A stretch of 64,000 bases of DNA from positions 3,882,501-3,946,500 of the forward strand of contig NZ_CP140155.1 in assembly GCF_034479375.1 (NCBI RefSeq). Reading direction: 5' to 3'. Position numbers and translations under genes: made by a program. Positions within the stretch are counted from its first letter, which is position 1; the number at the start of each line of letters is the position of its first letter. The stretch is from Rhodopseudomonas palustris. GTDB lineage: Bacteria; Pseudomonadota; Alphaproteobacteria; Rhizobiales; Xanthobacteraceae. Shown one piece after another: positions 53,356 to 64,000 of the stretch. The notes beneath the pieces are model-generated. The model saw nothing but the letters and a program-made list of their open reading frames with translations. It was not told the origin of the DNA and did not search any database.

Positions 53356-53384
53356 AATGGCCGGGCTCGTCCCGGCCATTGTCG
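53356..53384 (+). terminator. Hairpin after the parvulin gene (half of a family A repeat)
   Basis: Perfect inverted repeat AATGGCCGGG/CCCGGCCATT with a 5-nt loop followed by GTCGTTTT, 33 bp after the stop codon. Its arms match the first stem of the family A repeat, so a repeat may have been reused as terminator. Confidence 0.75.
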
Positions 53385-53414
53385 TTTTGCGCACCGGATC
53401 AGCCGCGCAAGATC

Positions 53415-53499
53415 CGTCATTGCGAGGAGCGAAGCGACGAAGCAATCCAGGGGCTCAGTGCACGGGGCTCTGGATTGCTTCGCTGCGCTCGCAATGACG
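53415..53499. repeat. Palindromic intergenic repeat, family D
   Basis: An 85-bp element with ends CGTCATTGCGAG and CTCGCAATGACG and inner arms GCGAAGCGACGAAGCAATCCAG / CTGGATTGCTTCGCTGCGC. Single copy here, between the convergent parvulin and mutS genes. This kind of element is known to be very common in Bradyrhizobium relatives. Confidence 0.9.
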
Positions 53500-53510
53500 C
53501 GGAACGGAGG

Positions 53511-56234
53511 TCAATCTGCCTTCGGCAGCTTCGCCTTCAGCGCGTACAGCGCGTCGAGCGCTTCGCGGGGGCTCAGCTCGTCCGGGTGCAGCGCCTGCAC
53601 CGCCGCGATCAATTGCTCGGCCTCGCTCGGCGGCGACGGTTCGGCGGGCGCGCGCGCGGTGATGGCGAACAGCGGCAGGTCGTCGATCAGGGCTTTGGGC
53701 TGGCCGCGGTCGTTGGCTTCGAGTTTCGCCAGCACCGATTTCGCCCGCGCCACCACGGAGGCGGGCAGCCCGGCGAGTTTCGCGACCTGGATGCCGTAGG
53801 AGCGGTCGGCCGAGCCCGGCAGCACCTCGTGCAGGAACACCACCTCACCGCGCCATTCCTTGACCCGGACGGTGGCGTTGAACAGCCGCGGCAGCCTGGC
53901 CGACAGCGCCGTCAGCTCGTGGTAATGCGTCGCGAACAGCGCGCGACATCGATTTTGTTCGTGCAGATGCTCGATCGCCGCCCAGGCGATCGACAGGCCG
54001 TCGAAGGTCGCGGTGCCGCGGCCGATCTCGTCGAGGATCACCAGCGCGCGCTCGCCGGCCTGGTTGAGGATCGCGGCGGTCTCGACCATCTCGACCATGA
54101 AGGTGGAGCGGCCGCGGGCGAGGTCGTCGGCGGCGCCGACGCGGGAGAACAGCCGGTCGACGATCCCGATCCGGGCGCGACCGGCCGGCACGAAGCTGCC
54201 GGTCTGCGCCAGCAGCGCGATCAGCGCGTTCTGGCGCAGGAAGGTCGACTTACCGGCCATGTTGGGGCCGGTCAGCAGCCAGATCTGCCCTGAGGCTTGC
54301 GCCGGTCCCGGCGACAGATCGCAGGCATTGGCGATGAACGGCTCACCCGCACGCTTCAGCGCCTGCTCGACCACCGGATGCCGGCCGCCCTCGATCGCGA
54401 ACGCCAGCGAAGAGTCGACCTCCGGCCGCACGTAGTTGTCGTCGACGGCAAGCTTCGCCAGCGCGGTGGCGACGTCGAGCAGCGCAAAGGCGTGCGCGGC
54501 GGCGCGCAGATCGTCGCCGGCGGCGTCGATCATCGCGGCCAGGCGGTCGAAGATCTCGAGTTCGAGCCCGAGCGCGCGGTCGCCCGCATTGGCGATCTTG
54601 GCCTCGATCTCGCCGAGTTCGGCGGTGGTGAAGCGGACCTGGCCGGCCAGCGTCTGGCGATGGATGAAGGTGGCGTTGAGCGGCGGCGCCATCAGCCTGT
54701 CGCCGTGCTGCGCGGTCACCTCGACGAAATAGCCGAGCACGTTGTTGTGCCGGATCTTCAGGCCCTTGACGCCGGACTCGTCGGCGTAGCGCGCCTGCAT
54801 CGCCGCCACCACCAGGCGCGAGGCGTCGCGCAGCTTGCGGGTCTCGTCGAGCGCGGCCTCGTAGCCGTCGCGGACGAAGCCGCCGTCGCGCTTCAACAGC
54901 GGCAGTTCGTCGGCCAGCGCCCGCGTCAGTTCGACGAACAGATCGCGCGACGGCCGCCGCAGCGCCGCCATCGCGGCGGCGATCTCCTGCGGCGGTGCGG
55001 CGAGCTGCGAAAGCTGTTGCAGCACCTCGTCGGCCGCACGGATGCCGCTGCACAGCGCCGCCAGATCGCGCGGGCCGCCACGGCCGAGCGACAACCGCGC
55101 CAGCGCGCGGGCCATGTCGGGCGCGGCGCGCAGCGCGCTGCGGATCTGCTCGCGCAATGCGCCGTCGGCGACGAAGGCTTCGACCGCGTCGAGCCGCTGG
55201 GCGATCGCGGCTGCATCGGTCAGGGGTGCGGCGAGGCGCTGCGCCAGCAGCCGCGAGCCGGCGGCGGTGACGGTGCAGTCGATCGCATCCAGCAGCGAGC
55301 CGCGACGCTCGCCCGCGAGCGTCCGCGTCAGTTCGAGATTGGCGCGGGTGGCGGGATCGATCGCCATCGTCGAGCCGGTGGCCTCGCGCGACGGCGGCGA
55401 CAGCGGCGGGCGTTTGCCGAGCTGGGTGCGGTCCACATAGGTGACGCAGGCGGCGGCCGCCGCGGCTTCCAGCCTCGACAGCGCCGCGAGGCCGTCCATG
55501 GTGGCGACCGCGAAGTAATCGCACAGCCGCCGCTCGGCGGTGGCACTGTCGAACACGTCGCGGGTCAGCGGCGTCACGGCTGCGAGTTCGCGCAGGCTCG
55601 GCCCGAGCTCGGCGTCGCTGTACAGCGCATCCGAGACGATCGCCTCGTTCGGGTTGATCCGCGCCAGCGTCGCAGAGAGTTCGCCGGTGGCGCATTCGGT
55701 GACGCTGAATTCGCCGGTCGAGATGTCGATCCAGGCCAGCCCGATGCGGTCGGCGCCGGACGAGCCGCGGGCGCGGGCGATCGCCAGCAGATAGTTGTTG
55801 GCGCGGGCATCGAGCAGCGTGTCTTCGGTCAGCGTGCCGGGCGTGATCAGCCGCACCACGTCGCGGCGCACCACGCTCTTGCGGGCGCGCGCCGCGGCCG
55901 GGTCCTCGGTCTGTTCGCACACCGCGACGCGATGGCCGAGCGCGATCAGCCGGTGCAGATAGTCGTCGGAGCGCTCGACCGGCACGCCGCACATCGGGAT
56001 GTCGAGGCCCTGATGCTTGCCGCGCTTGGTCAGCGTGATGCCGAGCGCGCGCGAGGCGATTTCGGCGTCCTCGAAGAACAATTCGTAGAAATCGCCCATC
56101 CGGTAGAACAGCAAGAGGCCGGGATTGGCGGCCTTGATCTCGTGGTACTGCTCCATCATCGGCGACACCTTCGCCGGCGGCTCGGCGGGCACGGGTGTGT
56201 CGGGTGGCGGAGCGATGTCGGGGCGGATGGTCAT
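53511..56234 (-). CDS. mutS: DNA mismatch repair protein MutS
   Basis: A 907-aa mismatch-recognition ATPase. The mismatch-binding Phe-x-Glu is in [23 protein letters not shown] (about 45-67), core and clamp helices follow, and the ATPase has Walker [15 protein letters not shown] (about 650-663) and [24 protein letters not shown] Walker B ([13 protein letters not shown], about 733-745). The last part is a short helix-turn-helix. The start at 56234 is chosen by family; an in-frame ATG at 56246 with GGAA before it is an alternative. Confidence 0.96.
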   Translation of the reverse strand: MTIRPDIAPPPDTPVPAEPPAKVSPMMEQYHEIKAANPGLLLFYRMGDFYELFFEDAEIASRALGITLTKRGKHQGLDIPMCGVPVERSDDYLHRLIALGHRVAVCEQTEDPAAARARKSVVRRDVVRLITPGTLTEDTLLDARANNYLLAIARARGSSGADRIGLAWIDISTGEFSVTECATGELSATLARINPNEAIVSDALYSDAELGPSLRELAAVTPLTRDVFDSATAERRLCDYFAVATMDGLAALSRLEAAAAAACVTYVDRTQLGKRPPLSPPSREATGSTMAIDPATRANLELTRTLAGERRGSLLDAIDCTVTAAGSRLLAQRLAAPLTDAAAIAQRLDAVEAFVADGALREQIRSALRAAPDMARALARLSLGRGGPRDLAALCSGIRAADEVLQQLSQLAAPPQEIAAAMAALRRPSRDLFVELTRALADELPLLKRDGGFVRDGYEAALDETRKLRDASRLVVAAMQARYADESGVKGLKIRHNNVLGYFVEVTAQHGDRLMAPPLNATFIHRQTLAGQVRFTTAELGEIEAKIANAGDRALGLELEIFDRLAAMIDAAGDDLRAAAHAFALLDVATALAKLAVDDNYVRPEVDSSLAFAIEGGRHPVVEQALKRAGEPFIANACDLSPGPAQASGQIWLLTGPNMAGKSTFLRQNALIALLAQTGSFVPAGRARIGIVDRLFSRVGAADDLARGRSTFMVEMVETAAILNQAGERALVILDEIGRGTATFDGLSIAWAAIEHLHEQNRCRALFATHYHELTALSARLPRLFNATVRVKEWRGEVVFLHEVLPGSADRSYGIQVAKLAGLPASVVARAKSVLAKLEANDRGQPKALIDDLPLFAITARAPAEPSPPSEAEQLIAAVQALHPDELSPREALDALYALKAKLPKAD

Positions 56235-56403
56235 GACCCGATGCATAGCAAAATTCCGCCCGACCTTCCTACCGGGCGACGGCCGCCATGCACGGTTTCC
56301 GCAACGCCCTGTGCGGCCGGCGCACATTGACCTGCCCCGAGCCGCTTCCTAAAACTCGCCGCCAATTCCGGCCGCAGCCCGGAACGCGCCAGCAAGGGAG
56401 AGA

Positions 56404-57615
<1,212 letters not shown>

Positions 57616-57627
57616 CGCAACAACATA

Positions 57628-57704
57628 CGTCATTGCCGGGCTCGACCCGGCAATCCATCTTCTTCGAAGAGCGATGGATGCGCGGGTCAAGCCCGCGCAT
57701 GACG
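57628..57704. repeat. Palindromic intergenic repeat, family A-like (copy 3)
   Basis: A 77-bp element with CGTCATTGCCGGGCTCGACCCGGCAATCCATC and GATGGATGCGCGGGTCAAGCCCGCGCATGACG type arms. Layout follows family A, but the arms have changed with compensating changes. Lies between convergent genes. Confidence 0.88.
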
Positions 57705-57740
57705 ATGGTGAATAACCGCCGCGCTGATCGAGAGCAGGCG

Positions 57741-59300
57741 CTACTCCATCACCGCGGCATGATCCGGCGCCTCGCCCTGCTTGCGCAGCGCGGCTTTGGT
57801 CGAGCCGATCAGCAGCGCCAGCGGGATGGTGCAGGCGGTGAACAGCATCACCATCTGGTAGTCCAGCGCGAATGCGATGATCTGCGCCTGCGCGGTGACG
57901 ATGGCGTCCATCATCGCCTTGCCGGTGGTGGTCGCCATGTCGATCGTGCCGGTGACGTTCGGCATCTGCAGCGCCTGATTGAACGGGGTGATGTGCTCGA
58001 CCAGCACGGCGTGGGTGGCGCGCGTGCCCGAGGTGAGCTGGGCGATCACCAGCGAGATGCCGATCGAGGAGGCGACGTTGCGCAGCAGCGTCAGCATCGA
58101 GGTGCCGTCGGTGCGCAGATGTCCCGGCAGCGTCATGAACGCCACCGTCGACAGCGGCACGAACACCAGGCCGAAGCCGAAGCCCTGCACGATGCTGGTG
58201 GCGATGATGGTGCGCACGCTGGTCTGGTCGGTCCAGCCGGTCATGACGTAGAGCGACAGGCAGGTCAGCGTCAGCCCGGTGGCGATCAGGATCCGCGCCT
58301 CGATGTGCCGCATGATCCGGCCGACCAGCATCATCGCCACGAAGGTGCCGCAGCCGCGCGACGCCAGCAGCAGGCCGGCAGTCATGATCGGAAAGCCCTC
58401 GACGTTCTGCAGGAACGGCGACGACAGCGCCATGGTGGAGAACAGCACCAGGCCCATCACCGCCATGAACACGCAGCCGCCGATGAAGTTGCGGTCCTTG
58501 AAGATCGCGAACTGGATGAACGGCTTCGGCGTCGTGAACGAATGCGCGAAGAAGTAGTAGAAGCCTGCCGCCGACACGATCGATTCGACGATGATCTCCG
58601 GCGAATTGAACCAGTCGAGCTGCTCGCCGCGGTCGAGCGCGAGCTGCATCGACCCGATCCCGACCGCGAGCGCGAGGAAGCCGAACCAGTCGAACCGCAA
58701 TTCGTGGTTCTTGTCGGTCTCGTCCATGAAGATCAGGAGGCCGATCACGGTGATCGCGCCGAACGGCAGATTGACGAAGAACACCCAGTGCCACGAATAG
58801 GTCTCGGTCAGCCAGGCGCCGAGCGACGGGCCCATGATCGGCCCCATCATCACGCCCATGCCCCAGATCGCCATCGCCTTGGCGCGCTCGTGCAGCGCGT
58901 AGCTGTCGAGCATCACCGCCTGCGACAGCGGCACCAAAGCGGCGCCGAACACGCCCTGCAGCAGCCGGAACGCCACCATCTGGGTGATGTCCTGCGCCAG
59001 GCCGCACATCACCGAGGCGACCGTGAAGCCGGCCGCGCAGATGATGAAGATCCGCTTGCGGCCGAACCGGTTGGCGATCCAGCCGACCGGCGCGGTCATG
59101 ATCGCGGCGGCGACGATGTAGGAGGTCAGCACCCAGTTGATCTGGTCCTGCGACGCCGACAGCGAGCCCTGCATATAGGGCAGCGCGACGTTGGCGATGG
59201 TGGTGTCGAGCGCCTGCATGATCGTCGCCGTCATGGCGCAGATCGTCACCATGTTGCGGCGAAAGCCGGGGACCGCCGACGATGTCGCAGCCGCCGGCAT
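57741..59300 (-). CDS. DHA2 family multidrug efflux MFS transporter (EmrB-like)
   Basis: A 519-aa inner-membrane antiporter with about 14 predicted helices. It has MQALDTTIANVALPYMQGSLSAS in the first helix region (about 27-49), the MFS signature GWIANRFGRKR (about 78-88) and GVFGAALVPLSQAVMLDSY (about 112-130), all typical of EmrB/QacA. It pumps lipophilic drugs or acids out using the proton gradient, with the HlyD-type partner encoded just before it. Its start (ATG at 59300, or the GTG at 59303) directly follows the stop of that gene. Confidence 0.92.
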   Translation of the reverse strand: MPAAATSSAVPGFRRNMVTICAMTATIMQALDTTIANVALPYMQGSLSASQDQINWVLTSYIVAAAIMTAPVGWIANRFGRKRIFIICAAGFTVASVMCGLAQDITQMVAFRLLQGVFGAALVPLSQAVMLDSYALHERAKAMAIWGMGVMMGPIMGPSLGAWLTETYSWHWVFFVNLPFGAITVIGLLIFMDETDKNHELRFDWFGFLALAVGIGSMQLALDRGEQLDWFNSPEIIVESIVSAAGFYYFFAHSFTTPKPFIQFAIFKDRNFIGGCVFMAVMGLVLFSTMALSSPFLQNVEGFPIMTAGLLLASRGCGTFVAMMLVGRIMRHIEARILIATGLTLTCLSLYVMTGWTDQTSVRTIIATSIVQGFGFGLVFVPLSTVAFMTLPGHLRTDGTSMLTLLRNVASSIGISLVIAQLTSGTRATHAVLVEHITPFNQALQMPNVTGTIDMATTTGKAMMDAIVTAQAQIIAFALDYQMVMLFTACTIPLALLIGSTKAALRKQGEAPDHAAVME

Positions 59301-59303
59301 CAC

Positions 59304-60473
59304 TTACTTGCCCTCGTGCGGCGCGGCGACGGCCGGCCCGAAGCCGAGCAGTTTCGCCAGCGAGCGGCGATGGTCGGTGTCGATCGACACCGTGGTGCTC
59401 ATGCCGGCCTTGAGCTTCCGCACCATCGGATCGGACTCGTCGAGTTTGATCCGCAGCGGCACGCGTTGCACCACCTTGACGAAATTGCCGGTGGCGTTCT
59501 GCGGCGGCAGCACGGCGAATTGCGCGCCGGTGCCGGGCGAAAGCGACGATACCGTGCCGGTGAATTCGTGACCGGGGAAGGCGTCGACGTCGATCGCGAC
59601 CTTCTGCCCGACGGCCACATAGGTGAAATCGCTTTCCTTCGGATTGGCGTCGACCCACGGCGCCGAGGTGTCGATCACGCTGAACACCGGCGTGCCGGCG
59701 GCGACGAAGCGGCCGAGCTGGATCGAATCGACCTGCGTCGCGGTGCCGTGCATCGGCGCGCGCACGGTGGAGAGCCGGAGATTGCGCTCGGCGTCGTCGA
59801 GCGCCGCCTTGGCCTGCATGTAGGCGGGAAACTGCTCGAGCGGCAGATCGGGATTGCCGAGCAACTGGTTCAGCGCCGTGTCCTGCTGCTGCTTGGCGAG
59901 CTCGAGCTGCGCCTTGGCGGTGACCAGCGCGGCGTTGGCATTGTCGAGATCGAGCAGCGAGCCCGACCGGCTCTCGGCGAGGGACGTTTTGCGCTCGACG
60001 TCGCGCTGCTTGAGGCCGATGCCGGCGTTCAGAAGATCGATCGTGGCGCCGTAGATCTTCACGTTGGAGCGCAGGTTGTTGTAGGAGGTTCTGGCGTCGG
60101 CGAGCTTGGCGCGGGCCTGCTGTTCGGCGAACCGGTACGGCACCGGATCGACCTGGAACAGCACGTCGCCGGGAGCGACCACCTGGCCTTCCTTGACGGT
60201 GATCGCGACGATCTTGCCGGCGACATCCGGCGTGATAAGCACCTTCTGCGCCCCGACATAGGCGTCGTCGGTGGTGACGTAGCGGCCGCCCTCCAGATAG
60301 AAGGCGACGCCGGCGATCAGCACCACGATCGGCAGCACCACCAGCAACAGCGTCCGGCGATAGCGGCGCAGGCCGGCGAGCAGACCCCGGCTCGGTCGTT
60401 CGCCCGGAGGCGCACCGGCCTCGTCCGGAGCGGCCTTCTGGTCGGACGGAAATTTGAGGACGGGATCAGCCAT
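59304..60473 (-). CDS. HlyD/EmrA family periplasmic adaptor
   Basis: A 389-aa membrane-fusion protein, partner of the EmrB-like transporter. After a cytoplasmic stretch comes one membrane helix (TLLLVVLPIVVLIAGVAFYL, about 40-59), the first biotinyl-lipoyl half GGRYVTTDDAYVGAQKVLITPDVAGKIVAITVKEGQVV (in parts, about 62-100), a long coiled-coil (about 110-220), and the second lipoyl half (APMHGTATQ) with the barrel to the end. The ATG at 60473 overlaps the end of the MarR gene by 8 nt. Confidence 0.92.
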   Translation of the reverse strand: MADPVLKFPSDQKAAPDEAGAPPGERPSRGLLAGLRRYRRTLLLVVLPIVVLIAGVAFYLEGGRYVTTDDAYVGAQKVLITPDVAGKIVAITVKEGQVVAPGDVLFQVDPVPYRFAEQQARAKLADARTSYNNLRSNVKIYGATIDLLNAGIGLKQRDVERKTSLAESRSGSLLDLDNANAALVTAKAQLELAKQQQDTALNQLLGNPDLPLEQFPAYMQAKAALDDAERNLRLSTVRAPMHGTATQVDSIQLGRFVAAGTPVFSVIDTSAPWVDANPKESDFTYVAVGQKVAIDVDAFPGHEFTGTVSSLSPGTGAQFAVLPPQNATGNFVKVVQRVPLRIKLDESDPMVRKLKAGMSTTVSIDTDHRRSLAKLLGFGPAVAAPHEGK

Positions 60474-60948
60474 GGCGCTGTTCCTTTCGGTGAGAGTCGG
60501 CGTTGCAGACCTGGATCGCATTGCGCAGGTTTTCCTTGATGGTCTCCATCTGCGTCAGCAGCCGCTGCGCATCCGAAGGAGCTATGCCTGCCAGCGCGGT
60601 CGCGGTGAGTTCGGAGCGCAGCCCCGACAGCTTGCCGAGCAGCGGACGCGCCGCCTTGCGCAGATACAGCCGCTTGACGCGGCGGTCGCTGTCGTCGCTG
60701 CGGCGCTCCAGCCAGCCGCTGTCGCACAGCTTGTCGATCAATCGCGTCAGCGTGATCGGCTGCAGTTCCATCTGCTCGGCGAGTTCGGATTGCTTGAGGC
60801 CTTCGGCGCGCTCGACCTTGGCCAGCACCGCCCATTGGGCGCGGGTGATGCCGTGCCGCGCCGCCTGCCGATCCGCATAGGCGCGCAGCAGCCGCTGCAC
60901 CTCCGCCAATGTGAACATGAAATGCTGATCGACCGACCCGGGGCTCAT
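60466..60948 (-). CDS. MarR family transcriptional regulator
   Basis: A 160-aa winged-helix regulator with the DNA-binding part LKQSELAEQMELQPITLTRLIDKLCDSGWLERRSDDSDRRVKRLYL (about 50-97 in pieces), including the D-x-R wing motif. As the first gene of the marR-emrA-emrB operon it probably represses its own transcription and releases DNA on binding a phenolic or drug-like ligand, as shown for MarR/EmrR in E. coli. A candidate operator lies just upstream (60972-61017). Confidence 0.9.
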   Translation of the reverse strand: MSPGSVDQHFMFTLAEVQRLLRAYADRQAARHGITRAQWAVLAKVERAEGLKQSELAEQMELQPITLTRLIDKLCDSGWLERRSDDSDRRVKRLYLRKAARPLLGKLSGLRSELTATALAGIAPSDAQRLLTQMETIKENLRNAIQVCNADSHRKEQRHG

Positions 60949-60971
60949 GGGATGCCTCGCTTTGTGAGTTG

Positions 60972-61017
60972 GCGTAAAGTAAGCAAGCTCATGAATTGCG
61001 ACAGTATCATCTTACGC
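60972..61017. promoter_or_regulatory. Inverted repeat upstream of the marR gene
   Basis: GCGTAA at 60972-60977 and TTACGC at 61012-61017, 34 bp apart, with a looser TGAG...CTCA pair between. The AT-rich spacer is where a promoter for the marR operon would sit. A candidate for MarR binding, but weak. Confidence 0.35.
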
Positions 61018-61164
61018 ATGCGGCCCCTTGGACTTTCGCATGGCTCGTTCCGTCGGAACCGGCACGGCGTCGCGAGGCTTGTGCGGAGGGGCGTCGTCAA
61101 CTATCCGTTGGTGCTGCCGCATTGGGGACTGCGGCGGGATCTGCTGCTGCGTTGAGGCCATGCG

Positions 61165-61653
61165 ATGACAGCTTTGAAGCCGGCTTTTCCCGCGCCCGGT
61201 CACGATCACGACCGTTGCGCCGCGGAAGGCATCGAGCACGCCGAACGGATCTGTGCGGACCGATCACAGAACCTGACGCCGATCCGGCGCCAGGTGCTGA
61301 GCGCGCTGCTGTCCAGCCATCGCCCGCTCGGCGCCTACGAGGTGATCGACGAGTTGGCGCGGGTGATGCCGCGGCCGGCGCCGATCACGGTGTATCGCGC
61401 GCTCGACTTCCTGATGCAGAACGGGCTGGTGCACCGGATCGAAAGCCGCAACGCCTTTCTGGCCTGCGGACGCGAACACGACGACGCCTCCGCGGTCGCA
61501 TTCCTGATCTGCGAATCCTGCGGCTCGGTCGGCGAGATTCCGGCGACCGCTGTCGCGCAGAGCCTGAGCGAGGCGGCGCGCCAGACCGGCTTCACGCCGA
61601 AGCTCTCGGTGGTGGAGATCACCGGCGTCTGCGGGCATTGCCAATCCACCTGA
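61165..61653 (+). CDS. Fur family transcriptional regulator (Zur-like)
   Basis: A 162-aa metal-responsive regulator. N-terminal His-rich stretch HDHDRC, helix-turn-helix segment LTPIRRQVLSALLSSHRPLGAYEVID, PAPITVYRALDFLMQNGLVHRIES, the metal block CGREHDDASAVAFLICESCGSVGEI with a CxxC zinc site, and C-terminal CGHC. The layout and the N-terminal Cys/His favour Zur (zinc uptake regulator) over Fur. No znuABC genes are adjacent, so targets lie elsewhere. GAGG is about 8 nt before the ATG at 61165. Confidence 0.88.
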   Translation: MTALKPAFPAPGHDHDRCAAEGIEHAERICADRSQNLTPIRRQVLSALLSSHRPLGAYEVIDELARVMPRPAPITVYRALDFLMQNGLVHRIESRNAFLACGREHDDASAVAFLICESCGSVGEIPATAVAQSLSEAARQTGFTPKLSVVEITGVCGHCQST

Positions 61654-61738
61654 CGCGGTCTACGCCTTGAACCATTGGGAGGAGCGTCGCTCGCATGCGA
61701 GCACGCCCGCGACAACACGGCGGCAAGCCGGAGGCGCA

Positions 61739-61795
61739 ATGTCCATTTTTTCTTTCAACGCACAACAGACATCCGGCCGATGGCGTCAACGGTAG
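61739..61795 (+). CDS. Possible 18-codon leader ORF overlapping the EamA start
   Basis: ATG at 61739 with a strong GGAGG about 6 nt upstream, 18 codons and a TAG at 61793-61795. It runs through the ATG of the EamA gene (61780) in a different frame. The strong SD here and lack of one before 61780 suggest coupling by re-initiation, or that the real start of the transporter is different. Not conserved evidence; sequence only. Confidence 0.4.
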   Translation: MSIFSFNAQQTSGRWRQR

Positions 61796-62697
61796 GCGGC
61801 TCGGTCGGCCGGCCGCTGACTGCGGGCGCGATCGCCCTGATGCTGCTGTGCTGTTTCAGCTGGGGCTTCAACCAGATTGCCGTGAAGCTGGTGCTGCCGG
61901 AAATTCCGCCGTTCACACAGGCGGCGATCCGCTCGGCTGCGGGATTGCTGGTGCTCCTGATCATCGCCTGGGCGCGCGGTGTCAGGCTGTTCCAGCGCGA
62001 CGGTACGCTGAAGGCAGGGCTGTTCGCCGGCCTGCTGTTCGGGCTGGAATTCGTGCTGATCTATTACGGTTTGACGTTGACCACGGCGTCGCGCGGGGTG
62101 GTGTTTCTCTATGTGGCGCCGTTTGTGGTGGCGCTGGGCGCCTACCATTTCCTCGGCGAACGGCTGCGCGCCATCCAGTGGGCGGGGCTGGCCCTGAGCT
62201 TCGCCGGCGTGGCGGCGGCGATCGGGGTGCCGCAGCCCAATGTCGACGCGAAGGTGCTGCTCGGCGACCTGATGTTGGTCGGCGGCGGGGCGCTGTGGGG
62301 AGCCACCACGCTGATCGTCAAGGCGAGCCCGCTGCAACGGGCCCCCGCCGAAAAGGGGCTGGCCTACCAGGTGGCGATTTCGATCCCGATTCTCGCTTTC
62401 GCGGCGCTGGTGTCCGGCGAAACCATCGACAAGGTGCCGAGCCCGCTGTCGCTGGCGCTGATGGCCTATCAGTCGATCTGGGTGGTCGGGCTGACCTTTT
62501 TACTCTGGTTCAGCCTGGTGATGACCTATTCGGCCAGCAAATTGTCGGCATTTACCTTTTTCACCCCTTTATTCGGGGTGGCGGCGGGCTATCTGATCCT
62601 GCACGAACCGCTGACCCCGGCCTTCGGCTTTGCGGCGCTGCTGGTGATGGCCGGGCTGTATCTGGTCAACCGGCCGGGCCGGGTTGCGGCTGTTTGA
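61780..62697 (+). CDS. EamA/DMT family transporter
   Basis: A 305-aa membrane protein with ten predicted helices arranged as two EamA repeats (about 15-145 and 160-295). First helix LMLLCCFSWGFNQIAVKLVL, then FLYVAPFVVALGAYHFLGERL closing repeat one, and FFTPLFGVAAGYLILHEPLTP closing repeat two, all typical of drug/metabolite transporters that export amino acids or other small metabolites. Substrate unknown. It follows the Zur-like gene in the same direction by 126 bp; control by Zur is possible but not shown. Confidence 0.88.
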   Translation: MASTVGGSVGRPLTAGAIALMLLCCFSWGFNQIAVKLVLPEIPPFTQAAIRSAAGLLVLLIIAWARGVRLFQRDGTLKAGLFAGLLFGLEFVLIYYGLTLTTASRGVVFLYVAPFVVALGAYHFLGERLRAIQWAGLALSFAGVAAAIGVPQPNVDAKVLLGDLMLVGGGALWGATTLIVKASPLQRAPAEKGLAYQVAISIPILAFAALVSGETIDKVPSPLSLALMAYQSIWVVGLTFLLWFSLVMTYSASKLSAFTFFTPLFGVAAGYLILHEPLTPAFGFAALLVMAGLYLVNRPGRVAAV

Positions 62698-62782
62698 GGT
62701 CGGAACTCGCGGCTCTGCGCCCAGGGTTCCACGCCAATGGACTGCTGCTCGAGGGTTCCTGCGCCGATTGATCCATTGCTGA

Positions 62783-64000
<1,218 letters not shown>

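Overview
The window is a GC-rich (roughly two-thirds G+C) piece of an alphaproteobacterial chromosome. Gene content and order point to the Bradyrhizobiaceae/Nitrobacteraceae, most likely Rhodopseudomonas (palustris-like) or a close Bradyrhizobium relative. Supporting signs are the carD - fdxA - S4 protein - Suv3-type helicase - rpmB stretch, the cobS/cobT pair, aroK-aroB-corC, xerD-accA, secA back to back with a parvulin, tRNA genes without an encoded CCA, and several families of intergenic palindromes typical of this group. The species is an inference; no search was run. Most of the window is core chromosome, with no prophage, plasmid, CRISPR array or transposase.

Layout. 1-1787 (minus): ATPase and binding protein of a nitrate/sulfonate/taurine-type ABC importer, running off the left edge. 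1941-5489 (plus): a creatininase-family hydrolase, a small secreted protein and a fused outer-membrane beta-barrel/OprB-like porin. 5862-7493 (minus): a membrane-anchored FMN/iron-sulfur glutamate-synthase-like protein, divergent from 7698-10001 (plus), a stop-to-start coupled pair of an ATP-grasp ligase and a FolC/Mur-type ligase. 10093-12741: a zinc-free MDR oxidoreductase, tRNA-Arg(CCT), a YidB-like protein and a GlsB/YeaQ membrane protein. 12799-20161: an acyl-CoA catabolism island (SDR, two tandem acyl-CoA dehydrogenases, two enoyl-CoA hydratases, a VOC protein and an orphan branched-chain-type binding protein). 20373-22696: a secreted SNase-like protein and an M48 lipoprotein protease. 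23039-29853 (minus): CarD with a histone-H1-like extension, FdxA, an S4 protein, a Suv3-like helicase and a DUF3108 protein. 30200-34067 (plus): rpmB and a large hybrid histidine kinase. 34084-39369 (minus): cobS, two DUF29 genes, cobT and a phytase-like esterase. 39658-44625: DedA, J-domain protein, BolA, then the CorC-aroB-aroK operon. 44804-48942 (plus): a 48-residue membrane protein, xerD, accA and an L,D-transpeptidase. 49220-57615: secA, parvulin, mutS and a PcaF-like thiolase. 57741-62697: an EmrAB-type efflux operon with its MarR regulator, a Zur/Fur regulator and an EamA transporter. 62813 to the right edge: ispG (incomplete).

How it fits together. Translational coupling (ATGA/GTGA overlaps) ties aroK to aroB to corC, both DUF29 genes to cobT, and the ATP-grasp gene to the FolC-like gene. 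The marR-emrA-emrB set looks self-regulated. The acyl-CoA island has most beta-oxidation steps for one substrate plus a possible uptake protein, but no ligase or thiolase beside it.

Most interesting points: (1) the ATP-grasp + FolC-like pair, which resembles a split cyanophycin-synthetase architecture and suggests an uncharacterised amide ligase or polymerising system, with a glutamate-synthase-like gene divergent from it; (2) CarD carrying a 135-residue Lys/Ala-rich extension with fresh 15-bp repeats and a perfect dyad over its predicted -10 box; (3) at least six families of large palindromes that occupy every convergent intergenic gap longer than 60 bp; (4) a palindrome that appears to have become coding sequence ahead of a Tat signal; (5) twin DUF29 genes inside the cobaltochelatase operon. 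In this very GC-rich DNA many long open frames opposite or out of phase with real genes are spurious and were left out.
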